The notes beneath the pieces are model-generated. The model did no database searches and had not been told where the DNA came from. It saw only the letters and a program-made list of their open reading frames with translations. Shown one piece after another: positions 22,850 through 33,798 of a stretch of 64,000 bases of DNA (within the stretch, counting starts at the first letter, position 1; each line of letters starts with the position of its first letter). The position numbers were made by a program, and so were the translations under genes. This DNA comes from Hypericum androsaemum. Taxonomy: Eukaryota; Streptophyta; Magnoliopsida; Malpighiales; Hypericaceae. Where the stretch lies: positions 8,572,308-8,636,307 of the forward strand of contig OZ023184.1 in assembly GCA_963995505.1 (NCBI GenBank). The letters run 5' to 3'.

Positions 22850-25800
22850 AGACTCGTTATGCTGATCAGTCTCAGCTTGACCACAAATGATAAAAATACA
22901 GAACGTGCCAAGGGCTTAGTCATGATGTTAGCGGCTTGTTGGAGAGCAGGAACATGGAAGAGCTTCACCAATCGATCATTGAGTTTCTTCCGGATGAGAT
23001 CACAGTCAATATCTATATGCTTCGTTCTATCATGAAAGATAGAATTTTCTGCAATATGGATGACAGGTTTGTTGTCACAAAAGATAGAAGCAGGTTGGAG
23101 TCGTGGGATGCAAAGATCGTCAAGGAAGTAAGAGAGTGGATTTCACAATCAGTTGACGTCAATGCTCTGTAATCTGCTTCTGAAGAACTTCGTGAGATCG
23201 TGTGTTGTTTCTTTGATTTCCAAAAAACCAATGAATCACCATAATAGACATAAAATCATATCGTTGATCTTCTGGTGTCGGAGCATCCAACCCAGTCAAC
23301 ATCATAGAATGTAGAGAGCCTTAAGGTTAGGTGGAAGAGAAAAATAACCCAAGCCCTGGACGAGTCTTGATGTACCTAAGTATACGATGGATTGCTTTGT
23401 TGTGAATAACCAAAAGAGCACTAAGGAATAGCTTAGCTGATGTGTAGCATAGCAGATGTCAGGTCTACTATGCTACACATCAGCTAAGAAAAACTGACAT
23501 TACCTAAATTCTTGATCTTTAATTTGTCGTTCAAGAAACACTTGACCTCTTCTATCTATGGTAGACTATCTCCTGCCATAATAATGTCATCCACTGAAAC
23601 AAGAAGGCAAGTGAAAGTATTGTTTCTTTGCAGTATAAACATCGAATAGTTTGATTTGGCCTGAGTAAAACTAAAAAAGATTAAAAGTGAAGTTAATTTC
23701 TCAAACTATTGTCGACTGGCTTTTTGAGACCATAAATAGACTTCTTGAGCTTACACACTTGATTAGATTTTAAATGCCAGCTAAGAGGCAGGTCTATGTA
23801 CACTTCTTCATGGAGATCGCCATGTAAGAATGCATAATTGACATCGAGTTGTTCAAGAAACCAGTTCTTGCTAGCTGCCATAATGATAACCATGCGAGTT
23901 GAGGTCAATTTAACCACAGGTGAAAAAGTCTCTATATAATCTATCCACAAAGCTTGTGTATAGCCTTTGGTAACTAGTTTGGCTTTGTACCTCTCTATGC
24001 TTCCATCAATATGCCTCTTGCTTGTAGATCTATCTGCAACGAATAACTGTCTTACCTTCTAGAAGATGAACTAGCTCCTGGGTTCCATTCTGGTCAAGAG
24101 CAGTTAGTTCTGCTTTCATAGCCTCCTGCCAGCATTCTAGTTGACAAGCTTCTGCATAAGTCTCTGGTTCCTTAATTGAAGTCAATTCAATGGTGAATAT
24201 CTTGTGTGATTGGCCAAGACGATATATGTCATTAATGAAGCAATTGGATAAAAAATACTTTTGACAGCAAGAGTGGGAACTTGAGTATCTGCAGTTGATG
24301 ATGATTGGCTTTGCTGAAGTGCAACACCTGTGTATTGGTCTAAGTAAGTAGGAGGATGTCTGGTCCTAGTAGATCTCCTAAGTAATCAGGAGTGATCATC
24401 TTCTATTACTGTAGGTTGAGTAGTATTTGCTTCATCAAAACAGATCTGTGATCTGCTAAAAAAGGGTGAGATGGAGCTAGTAGGTTGTGGTTGATCTCAT
24501 GGTTCAACAAAATAGGCGTCTGACTTATTAGGAATGGGATTGTTAGTAGGAATGGGAGTGTTGGTAGGTGAGGATGTGTTATTTGGTTCATCAAGTAGAG
24601 TGGTGATCTGCTAGGAAAAATAGCAGATTGTGAATGTCAATCTTGGTTAGCAGGCAAAGGTTTGAAATGGAAAAATATTTTCATAAAATACAACATCCCT
24701 AGAGTAAGAGATGGTGTCTGAGAGTAAAATCATAGACTTTTAAACCTTTAATCATTGGGGCATATCTGATTAAAATACACTTCCTAGCTCTAGGATCAAA
24801 TTTGCTTAAATATGGGACTTGTGCTGCATAGCACAGACAACCAAAAACCTTTAGATGAGAGAAGGATGATGGTTTATGATAGAGAACATTTTATGATGTC
24901 TTGTTGAACACGACGAATGATGGTATCACGTTAATTAAATGTACAATATGTAAGATAGAAGCAACTTGAAACCTTATAGCTCTAGCCACATTTAAGATGT
25001 GTTAGCATTTCTTTTCTGCCCAGCCATTTTGTTCTGGCATGTAGATCTCCTTGATCCGATTCCTTTAGAAAGGAATCAAGATTTTATCAAGAACTAATCT
25101 TTTTATTCAAAGTCTAAAATTGAGTTTATATCATTTGATATAATTCTTGTAAATGTGCAACTACATCAGACTTGTTATTTAAAAGATAAACTCAAGTTGC
25201 TCTAGAGAAATCATTTACAATGGTTACGAAGTAAGAAAAACTATTGTATGAGACTGCAGAATAGGGTCCCCAAACATCAACATATAATTAATCAAAGTAT
25301 TTGTCAACTATTTTAGCACTTGAGGCAAAAGATAATCATTTTTTCTTAGCATAATGATAACTATCACAAGATTTTGTGAGATTAGAGGAAATGGAAGGAT
25401 AAAGACTCTTAAGAGGAGATAGTTTTAAACTAGGAATATGACCTAATCTGCAATGCCAAATGTCTAGCTCATGTTATATGTGGTTGTTGTTAGTGGTAGC
25501 TATTATTATGTGGGCAGGTTTGATGGTGAAGCTGGTTTGGAGATGGTAAAGGACACTCCTTCTGTTAGCAATGCCAATCATCTTTAACTTGATAAGGTGT
25601 TGTACAACACAAGAATAAGCAGTAAAAATGAGTGACACAAGTAGATCCTTTGCCATTTGACTAATTAAGACTAAGTTAAATGTGAAAGCTGACACAAAAA
25701 AATATTGAAGAGGTACAGATTAGGAGAGATATGCACGATTCCAATTTTTGTAGTCGGTATCTTAGTCTTATTAGGCAATATGATATAAACAAGAGGAATT

Positions 25801-26821
25801 GGTTTGGTCCTTATAATACACTTCAGATTGCAAGCTACATGAGTAGATGCTTCTGAATCTAGAATCCATGTGTTATATCCAGCTTCCATTTGGCGTGACC
25901 TCTGTAAATTACAGATATGAAAGATACTTGCAACAGTCACCCTGGCATTTGATAATTGAGAAACTGTGTTAGAGCTGGATCATAAACCATATTAATAGCA
26001 TATTTTGCAGCTGTAAAACTCTGTAACATGTTCTGTTGCACCAGTGTCATAAGACATTGGACTTGTTGAGGGCTAAAACCATACTGTCGTGCTCCATCAG
26101 ACAGAGAACCTGCTGCAACAATTTGATATATATAAGATGAAACCACTTATCCACCACATGTCATCCTTGTGACAATGAGTGCAGATGAGTTTCTTATCCT
26201 CAAATTTCTTGTTTCCAGAATGTGCAGCAAGCACAGCAGGAGTGTCAGCTTTAGGGAAGCTTGCCACTTTCATAAAAGTCCTCCCATGCTGAGTGATTAA
26301 GTATGTAACATGACTCATAGAAGGCAGATGATCCATCATGAGAATTTGAGTTGTCATATTAGCAAAATTCTCATTTAAACCAGTAAGAAAACCTATGATA
26401 TGACCCTGATCTACATGTAGTGCCATGAGTTGAGTTACAGAGCAAATAATAGTGGAACCAATTATACAAGAACACACAGGAACATGCCTAAATTGCAGAA
26501 TTTGATCCCAGATATCAGCTGCATAATCAAACCATAATAAGCTATTTGCTAGTTTTGGTTCCACAGATCGCATGAGCTAGTGTATCACCAGACTGTTGTA
26601 ATATTTCTATGAGGAAAACAGAGGATCACTCTTATCTGGGACAGAAATAGAGTGATCCATGAAAGCAAGCTTATTCTTTGATTCCCAGGATTGGCTCATA
26701 GCCCTGACCCACGAATGAAAGTTAGTCTCATTCACTAATGGAGTCACTAATCAATGGTGTACATAAAAGGGGTTGATGAACTTGCCTTGAGGGAAGCGAG
26801 AAGATGAACTATTAGTCATCG
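22850..26821 (-). pseudogene. copia gag-pol remnants (element 3)
   Basis: Pieces from right to left on the minus strand: gag start near 26821 with RFPQGKFINPFYVHH then ETNFHSWVRAMSQSWESKNK (stops between); gag middle (26573-26097); protease WILDSEASTHVACNLK (25940-25671), where the usual DSGAS is DSEAS; integrase tail reading VFGCLCYAAQVPYLSKFDP near 24800; RT with [18 protein letters not shown] (23950-23693); RNase H with SRSSSEADYRAL (23231-23013) and ANIMTKPLARSVF (22971 onward). Multiple stops and frameshifts make it inactive. Confidence 0.9.
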
Positions 26822-26875
26822 TGAATAGTTATGTGCGGAAGAGTTTGTAGAGAGATATTGTTCTGGTACTATAAT

Positions 26876-27337
26876 AAAAAAAGGAATCTCAGTGGGGAAG
26901 AAGATGATGAACACACACAAGTTATGGAATGGTATATTCATACTTAGATTAATAATGATGTACAATGGGGTATCATATACAACTATCTAAAAATAGAAAT
27001 CTTATCCTCTATCTTAGCTAAGAAATAAATCTTCTAGAAAATGACAAAATTAATTTAACCCAGGTAAGATGTCGACATCTTTCTTGGTTTTCGTGACATG
27101 ATCATAATCAATCATTAGGTAGTCCTTGCAGGCGAAGCAAATCAGCTCCATATTTTGTGCTTCGAGACAGAGGAAGACGTTGTGCTACAGACCTGCTTCT
27201 TTGTCGCTTGTTGGGCTTGCGCATGTCGGGCCCAAAAAGTATTTCAGATAGTTTAACGGTCGGCCCGCCATTACCTTTTTCTTCTTCTCTCTGACTTTTC
27301 TTCATTGGTACACAAGCTGTTTGATGATATTCCTTTA
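26876..27337 (-). repeat. 5' LTR of copia element 3
   Basis: It is the partner of 22362-22832, next to the primer-binding-site-like sequence at its left edge. Confidence 0.85.
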
Positions 27338-29620
27338 ATATTGGATTTCCTAGCAAGTGGATTACTTGTGTTCTTAAGTTTCTCACCACTACTTCATACA
27401 ATATCTTTTTCAATAGACAACTTGTATCTTGGTTCAATTCCTCTGGAGGTATTAGGTAAGGAGATCGTTTATCCCCTTTCCTCTTGCTTTTCATCTCTTA
27501 TACTTTGGTGCACTTCTCTAACCGTGCCTTCTCGACTTGATTGATTAACGATTTCCAATTCAATAATCAATGCCCCCTATCACTCAAGTGTTATTTGTTG
27601 TTGATACCTTTGTCATTTGTAAGGCCACGCTTAAAAAAGCTACAACCCTTAAGGGCTTGCTTTCCCTCTTCTCTGATTGCTCTAGGCAAGAGATTAGCTT
27701 CTCGAAGTCTACTATATGTTTCTCCAAATGGGAATCAACGACCAATATTTCATCAATTTTTGGCATCCTTGGTATGAGCATTATGCCCACTACTGACAAA
27801 TACCTGGGTCTTCCCTCATTGCGAGGAAGATCTAAAAGTGATGCTCTCTCTTTCATCTTTGAAAGCATTAGAAAAAAGACTGATAGTTGAAATCAAAAAC
27901 ATATTAAATTGGTCATTTCTGTTATCCCCTCTTACTCCATGCAATGCCTTCTTTTCCCTAAGTCTTTTTGCCAAATGCTTGACAGCCTCATCGCAAAGTT
28001 CTGGTGGTCTGGTGATCCAGACACTCGTAGAATTTATTGGGTTAGTTGGCAGAAGCTGGCCGATTCTAAAAAATCATGTGGCTTAGGTTTACAAGATCTT
28101 AGGATCTTCAATTTTGCCATCTTGGCCAAGCAAATATGGAGATTAAACTCTTATCATGATTCTCTTTTTTTGCATTCTGAAGAGAATTTACTTTTCTCAT
28201 ACTGACTTGCTTAATGCTAGCCTACTTGCTAGCATAAGTTCTATCTCCAATGATAGTTTTTTAGAAAAAAAATAGCCATTGTACAAACACTCGGAATTCC
28301 CAATGGGTTCCAGGACTCCCGGGGGATGAAAATCGCATCCTCCCCTCCTACCACTCATTCACTTAATTTTGTCTCGGATCTTATTTGTCCTGATACCAGA
28401 TCTTTGAATTGGAACCTCTTGCACTCTCTTTTCACCCCTACTGAGTTATATGTGATATCTCGTGTGCATATTGATTCTTTGACCACTCCTGGTAGGTTAA
28501 TTTGGAAATTTGCCACTGATGGCTGCTACTCTGTTAAAAAGGGTTATCACCATCTTAAAGTTAATATTGTCACGGTAGCAGTTACTACAGGTCCTAGCAT
28601 ATCCTCTTTTGACCCTTGTATCTGGAATTTGATTTGGAAGCTGCAAGTTGTCCCCAAGATCAAGATGTTTTATATGACGCTTAGCAAATAACAAGATTCC
28701 AACTTCTGTTAATCTACACTTGTGTAACGTTCATCCTTTTTACCTATGTAATGTTTGTCACTCAGCTCGTGAGATAACTTTTCATTTGATGTTTGTGTGT
28801 TCTCACGCGAGAACTACATGGTTGGCAATTTTCTTTTGCAGTAGACTCCCGACTCTGGATTGCCATCGCTTTGGCAATTGGCTGGAAATGATATTCACTT
28901 CACTTAAATCTATTGACACAAAGTTGCTTGTTTCTTATGCCATAAATATTTGTTAGTCTATATAGTTAGCAAGGAATAAGTTTATCTTCGATGGGGTTAA
29001 AATTAATTCTAAGTTTTCTGCCTCTCTTGCTGCTCACTTGTATGATAGATTTTTGCAGGCAAACTATTCCCCAAATAATTTAGTTACCACCCCTTCTTCA
29101 TGGGATGCCCCTCTAGCGGGAGACGTGAAGTTTAACTGTGACGCCTCTTGGGTTGACTACTCTCCTCATACGGGTATCACTGTTATTGCTCTAGACCATA
29201 TTGGCCTCATTGTAGTAGGTCAAACTTCTCTTTTGGCTACCTCTTTCCTACTGGATGCGGAGCTCAAGGCGATCCGGTTGGCAATCTATCTGGCCACATA
29301 TCTTTTTGCTGCCTCGGCCGTCACCACCGAGACTGATTATCATCTCGCGATGCTCTTTTTGACCTGCCCATATTCTGTTATTGATTGAGAGGTTGAACAT
29401 CTTCTAATCGAGCTTAGAAACACACTTGCTTTATTACCTCGATGTTCTATTGTGCACATTCCTAGGACTTGTAACTCTGTTACTGATTGGCTTAGCTCTC
29501 GTTGTAGGCGTAAGGAACTTCCGCGGATTGGTTGCTCAGGCATCGGGCGGCCCCTTTTGTACTTCTCTTATTAGACTTTCAAACTTGATACTATGTTTCA
29601 TGTTACCTTTCAAATAAAGA
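27338..29620 (+). mobile_element. 5'-truncated LINE (non-LTR) remnant
   Basis: The plus strand encodes, in fragments, the C-terminal half of a plant L1-type polyprotein. Seen in order: GDRLSPFLF-like palm sequence near 27460; QCPPITQVLFVVDTFVICKA (27570-27640), where the catalytic ADD is VVD; DKYLGLPSLRGRSKSDAL; PSYSMQCLLFPKSFC and IAKFWWSGDPDTRRIYWVSW (27909-28205); zf-RVT-like CNVCHSAREITFHLMFVCSH (28720-28820); and an RNase H-like tail GDVKFNCDASWVDYSPHTGI (29100-29390). Frames shift at least four times. The 5' half is missing at the copia LTR boundary. No A-tail or target duplication was defined. Confidence 0.85.
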
Positions 29621-31296
29621 AAATTTGGGTACGAAAAAGGTATTAGATAATGTAATATAATAGACAAGAAAGGAGATTATATTCGCTGTTGCAGGGGCCT
29701 GCAGTATAATACTGAATATAAACACGATGATAAACTTGTAATATCATGGATTATGTAAAGGTAATTGCATTTATATGATTTTTGGAGTCACTTTGGGATC
29801 TGCATTTAGATAGCGCATATCATTGTAGAATTTGATATGTGTTATCTGTTACCTAAGGTGGGGTACTATGGGTACCAATATTGTTATTAACCTTTGGTGA
29901 TTATTGAGGAGTAACAATACTTGCTAATAAAAAAATTTTGTATTTGTATAGTCCTTGTTGAGAAACTTGTAATATCAAAGATTACGTAGGGATAATTTTG
30001 AAAATTTGTATTTAAAGAATCTTGTACTAGTGTATGATACATGTTTACCACCGTATGATGTATATCTCATGCTTTGTGTAACATTGTATGTCGTATGTTA
30101 AACAATTGTATGTCGCATGTCACATAATTGTATAACACAATTATACCATTGTATATTGCATGGTGCACTAATATGTACCGCATGGTGTGCCAATGTTCGT
30201 TATTTAGATGCAATAATGAATTTTCCATCTATCTCCCTAGTGAATCTCAACCTATATTAAACCCACACGCATTTTTCCCATTCAATAATTCATATCTCAC
30301 CGTAGATGGTGTTGTTCACTCTATTAGTAGCAGCACTCAATTGAGCCTCAGTATAAATTAAGTTTTTTGGCCAAAAACCAAAGTTGACAAGAGCTTATCG
30401 GTACAAAAAAAATGTATTGCCAGGAGTTTTATTTACAATGTATGCATTGGAGTTACTAGAAGCAAAAGCTTATAATTTGGCAGATGCAATAATCAATGGA
30501 GCCAGGTACTTGCCAAATATATCATAGAAGTCATCAAGCCTAAATGCCAGAAAATTAGGACGGTGTTCTAGTTTCATGTAAATGCCAGTCGGAATTTCAA
30601 TTGGTGAATGGGATGGTCCCACAATCCTAATGCATTGCCATGGTTAATTTTTTTCAATTTGACTATAAATTAGAACCTTGTAAATAGACTAGTTATATGA
30701 CTATAAATTGAGCATTTTTTTCCCCAAAAAAGTTATTAATGTACCTAATGAATGAAAATATAGCTTTAAATTAATAGGACACCCTTTAGAGCTAAATATT
30801 CTGTCATCCCTATAAAAAAATTTACTCTAATATTTAGATTCAAACTCAAGATCTACTAGTTAAAATATAACAATAGGTGATTTTTGTTGCTCTAGCTACT
30901 TATAATTTGTTGATTAACATTCTAATGTGTCACTTATTTAATTTAATACCGTCAGGAACGTCAAATTACAAATGATAGTAATCATTAATCAGAAGATTAT
31001 GCCCTAAAAAAAGGAAGACTAACCATCACATGAGGAAAACAGTCAGGAGCATTTTCATCAAAAGCAGGAAGAAAATAGAATCATAACACTTTCACGTGTT
31101 GTTGAAGTGCGAAAATGCAACAATACTGTTTTTTTATACGTAGATTTTATTTCAATATAGTAAATTTGTACATATCTACAATCCTCCAATGTTATATCTC
31201 ATCTCTCCTATTAGGAGATTGTAGCCGCAATTTTGATAAAATCCTACTGAAGTAAATTGTACAACATTACGGTACCAAATTATTGTGTACAAAAGG
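29621..31296. other. AT-rich intergenic DNA with degenerate tandem motif
   Basis: Around 30050-30190 the motif AATTGTATGTCGCATGT recurs three to four times in imperfect form. Apart from the exon-like fragment at 30470-30640, no gene was recognised. Confidence 0.45.
30470..30640 (-). pseudogene. Unidentified exon-like fragment
   Basis: Fifty-six codons are open on the minus strand, bounded by stops on both sides and lacking an ATG at the start. The product includes GPSHSPIEIPTGIYMKLEH and FRLDDFYDIFGKYLAPLIIA, which read like conserved protein in an otherwise AT-rich setting. I cannot name the family. It is likely a stranded exon or captured gene fragment. Chance is possible. Confidence 0.3.
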
Positions 31297-31605
31297 TGAG
31301 AAAGACGATAATTGAGAGGAAAATATGAGATTCTCGTTAAGTATTTACAACGATTGATTACATATATATACTACTAATTATAACAGGATAATAACTAACT
31401 AGCTACTTGCATGTTTATACGTTGATCTAACTCCTAGTTTATGGGCAAGTGGATCAAAAGATCCAAATTGCAGATCATGGGAGGAAACGTGAAGATGTGG
31501 CCCTGGTACACCCTCGTAATGTGGAAGAGTTGGTTGGTGAGTTGCTGACGAAGTCAAGGCTGTTGAAATTGGAGTCTACCGATGGAATTGTAGGGATATT
31601 TGACA
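31297..31605 (-). repeat. 3' LTR of TRIM-like element
   Basis: It is nearly identical to 32194-32501 over its full length, with about fifteen to twenty differences by eye. Confidence 0.9.
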
Positions 31606-31687
31606 CACCCCCGCAAGTCAGAAGTCGAGGAGAATGTATATCGAGAATTCCAAACTTGGACATGAGAAATTGAAGATGCTTGAAGGA

Positions 31688-31890
31688 ATGCCATTAGATT
31701 AAAATACAGCTCAGAGGACAATCGAAGCTGAGATAGATAATTGGACGTTTGAAGTAACGCCATGAGATTGAAATACTGCTCCGAGGATAATCGAAGCTGA
31801 GAGAGATAATTGGACGCTTGAAGTAATGCCATTAGATTGAAATACTGCTCCGAGGATAATCGAAGCTAAGAGATGATTGGAAATTGATAC
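31688..31890 (-). repeat. 69-bp tandem repeat, three copies
   Basis: The unit begins GCCATTAGATTGAAATACTG and ends GGACGCTTGAAGTAA on the plus strand. Because 69 is a multiple of three, the minus strand stays open through all copies and reads a 23-residue repeat built on MALLQASNYLSQLRLSSEQ. It lies inside the TRIM-like element. Confidence 0.85.
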
Positions 31891-31959
31891 ATCAGAGGAT
31901 TCGTGACGGCCATGGCTGCTATTGATCAACTAAGCTTATAGTCACGAAAGGAAGAACCT

Positions 31960-32112
31960 TTAGGCGTTGATGTACCTAAACCACGAATGGTAGTTATCGC
32001 CATTCAGGACCAGAGAGACAAGAACAAGGGCCGGATTTTTGTAAGATTGTAGATAAAATGGGTCGGAAATATGGGTGGGAAGAGCATCATCAGTTGGGAC
32101 AGTAACAACCAT
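31960..32112 (-). pseudogene. Truncated copia gag N-terminus
   Basis: A 50-codon frame starts at ATG 32112, shortly after the primer-binding site, and ends at a TAA. It contains DPFYLQSYKNPALVLVS and LNGDNYHSW, the conserved opening of copia gag proteins. The rest of gag is missing, so this is a leftover of the parent element. Confidence 0.8.
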
Positions 32113-32193
32113 GTTGCTATGATCAAGCACGGCCTGCAGTCACCGAAAGAATGGAACTCTAGACTTTGATTTGCCTAGATGGCTCTCATACCA

Positions 32194-32501
32194 TGAGAAA
32201 GACGATAATTGAGAGGAAAATATGAGATTCTCGTTAAGTATTTACAACGATTGATTACACATATATACTACTAATTGTAACAGGACAATAACTAACTAGC
32301 TACTTGCATGTTTACACGTTGATCTAACTCCTAGTTTATAGGCAAGTGGATCAAAAGATTCAAATCGCAGATCATGAGAGGAAACGTGGAGAGGTGGCCT
32401 GGTACACCCCCGTAATGTGGAAGAGTTGGTTGGTGAGTTGCTGACGAAGTCAATGCTGTTGAAATTGGAGTCTACCGATAGAATTGTAGGGATATTTGAC
32501 A
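32194..32501 (-). repeat. 5' LTR of TRIM-like element
   Basis: It is the partner of 31297-31605 and is followed by the AAAGG target duplication. Confidence 0.9.
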
Positions 32502-32506
32502 AAAGG

Positions 32507-33424
32507 CGGTACCGTAATGGTGGTATTATTATACTGGTAACCTTAGTCGACATGAGCACTAATTAAAGGAAGCATGATCCATATTTGGCTATATCGTTAT
32601 TGTTAAAGATGTTCATATTTAATTCAAAATTTTAAATTATAGATTAGTGAATTTTTAACACTTATAAATTAGTACGCTATTTTGAACTAAATAATGTGAT
32701 ATTCTCAAGAGCCCCTCAAATGAAAACTATCGGATTGAATATTGTACGAGCTTTAATTTTACCAACATGCGAAAAATATGAATCGTGTGAGTATAACAAT
32801 GGGCACATGATCAAACCTTCACATGGTATTTTAAGGCACGTAGTTTGTCATTAGGTGTTTTACTCTATAATAAATATTTATCTTCTGGCATATTTTGTCA
32901 TTCGCACAATTCAATAGTTAAAAAAAACGTAGCTGTTTGTTTAAGTGTTATTTATTGGGTCATATTTTGTGATTATTGGGCACACGGTCAGTTTTGTTTG
33001 TCTTTCTTTAAAAAAATGCAAACCGGCAAGATTAATGTTCTCCAGGAAGCTATAAACAAATAATTAACCAAAAACCGTCCTTCCATAAAGACTGCCGTAC
33101 CTAAACACGTTTTCTGTCATTTGTCAAAGATAGAGAAGAAGATAGCTCTTTTATTTTTAGTCTATGAAAAATCTGTCTCTATATAAAATGAATTACTTTT
33201 TAAACTATATTCTTTTCATTCTCAAAACTTTAAATAAAAAATATAAATATTTTACTACTTGAATTGTTTGCTATCGAAAGGAAGAGAGTTTTTTTGAAAG
33301 AGTTCGAGTTTGTTGGGTCTTTTTCTATGAGTAGCTTTCTCAAAAAAGTTTTTTACAGAATAAATTCAAGTTACTTGTCACTTTTACTAAAATAATTAAG
33401 TTGAGTCTGTCTCTAGTATGGATC
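32507..33424. other. AT-rich intergenic DNA upstream of MIR390
   Basis: No coding or transposon features were recognised. It presumably holds distal promoter sequence of MIR390. Confidence 0.4.
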
Positions 33425-33484
33425 CACGTGAGTTGAGCATGAGGTGGGGTGCACCGTGCACGTTACCCCAAATTGCTATAAATA
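33425..33484 (+). promoter_or_regulatory. MIR390 core promoter: G-box and TATA box
   Basis: CACGTG lies at 33425-33430 and a TATAAATA box at 33477-33484, about 220 bp upstream of the mature miRNA. Pol II would start near 33510. A CT-rich leader follows. Both motifs are seen directly; their use is inferred. Confidence 0.7.
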
Positions 33485-33683
33485 CACCTGCCTCCTTCCT
33501 CCTATTTTCTTACCCATCTCTAAATCTCCCCACACTTGTACATACACTAGTAATTATCTTTTAGTACTATGGCAAGAATTTTAGTACTATAGTTCGTGGT
33601 ATGGTTTTTCCATTCGAGGGGAAATGATGGTTAGATGCTTAGTCTTATAAGGCAGAAATACTTTTTTTTCTTTTAAAAAAGCA

Positions 33684-33798
33684 CAGAATAACCCATTAAG
33701 CTCAGGAGGGATAGCGCCATGGACAACCAAACACGAACATTAGTGTTGCATGGTTGTTAATAGCGCTATCCATCCTGAGTTTCACGGGTTCTTCTTGC
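33684..33798 (+). ncRNA. MIR390: MIR390 precursor hairpin
   Basis: The 5' arm (33698-33718) is identical to canonical miR390 and starts AAGCTCAGGAGGG. The 3' arm (33764-33784), CGCTATCCATCCTGAG..., is identical to the known star strand. The two pair with 2-nt 3' overhangs. A 45-nt loop separates the arms, and the lower stem pairs AGAATAACCCATT with the GGGTTCTTCTTGCC side. Known role: miR390 loads into AGO7 and triggers tasiRNA production from TAS3, which restrains ARF3/ARF4. The arms are perfect, so the gene is probably active. A decayed relative lies at 1190-1362. Confidence 0.96.

Larger units (their letters stand above)
22362..27337 (-). mobile_element. Ty1/copia LTR retrotransposon 3, degraded
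   Basis: A 5-kb minus-strand element has LTRs at about 22362-22832 and 26876-27337 that align throughout but are clearly diverged. A copia primer-site-like GTTCTGGTACTA precedes the right (5') LTR. Coding remnants run gag, protease, integrase, RT, RNase H from right to left. No convincing target duplication was found. The right LTR abuts a LINE remnant that begins mid-gene. Confidence 0.85.
31297..32501 (-). mobile_element. Short copia deletion derivative (TRIM-like)
   Basis: A 1205-bp element has 309- and 308-bp LTRs (31297-31605, 32194-32501) starting TGAGAAAGAC and ending TTTGACA, and a perfect 5-bp target duplication AAAGG (31292-31296, 32502-32506). The primer-binding site complement GGCTCTCATACCA precedes the right LTR, so the element is on the minus strand. 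A polypurine tract (GCGGGGGTG) adjoins the left LTR. The 588-bp interior keeps only a gag N-terminus and a tandem repeat; protease, integrase and RT are absent. It would need proteins from a related element. Confidence 0.9.
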
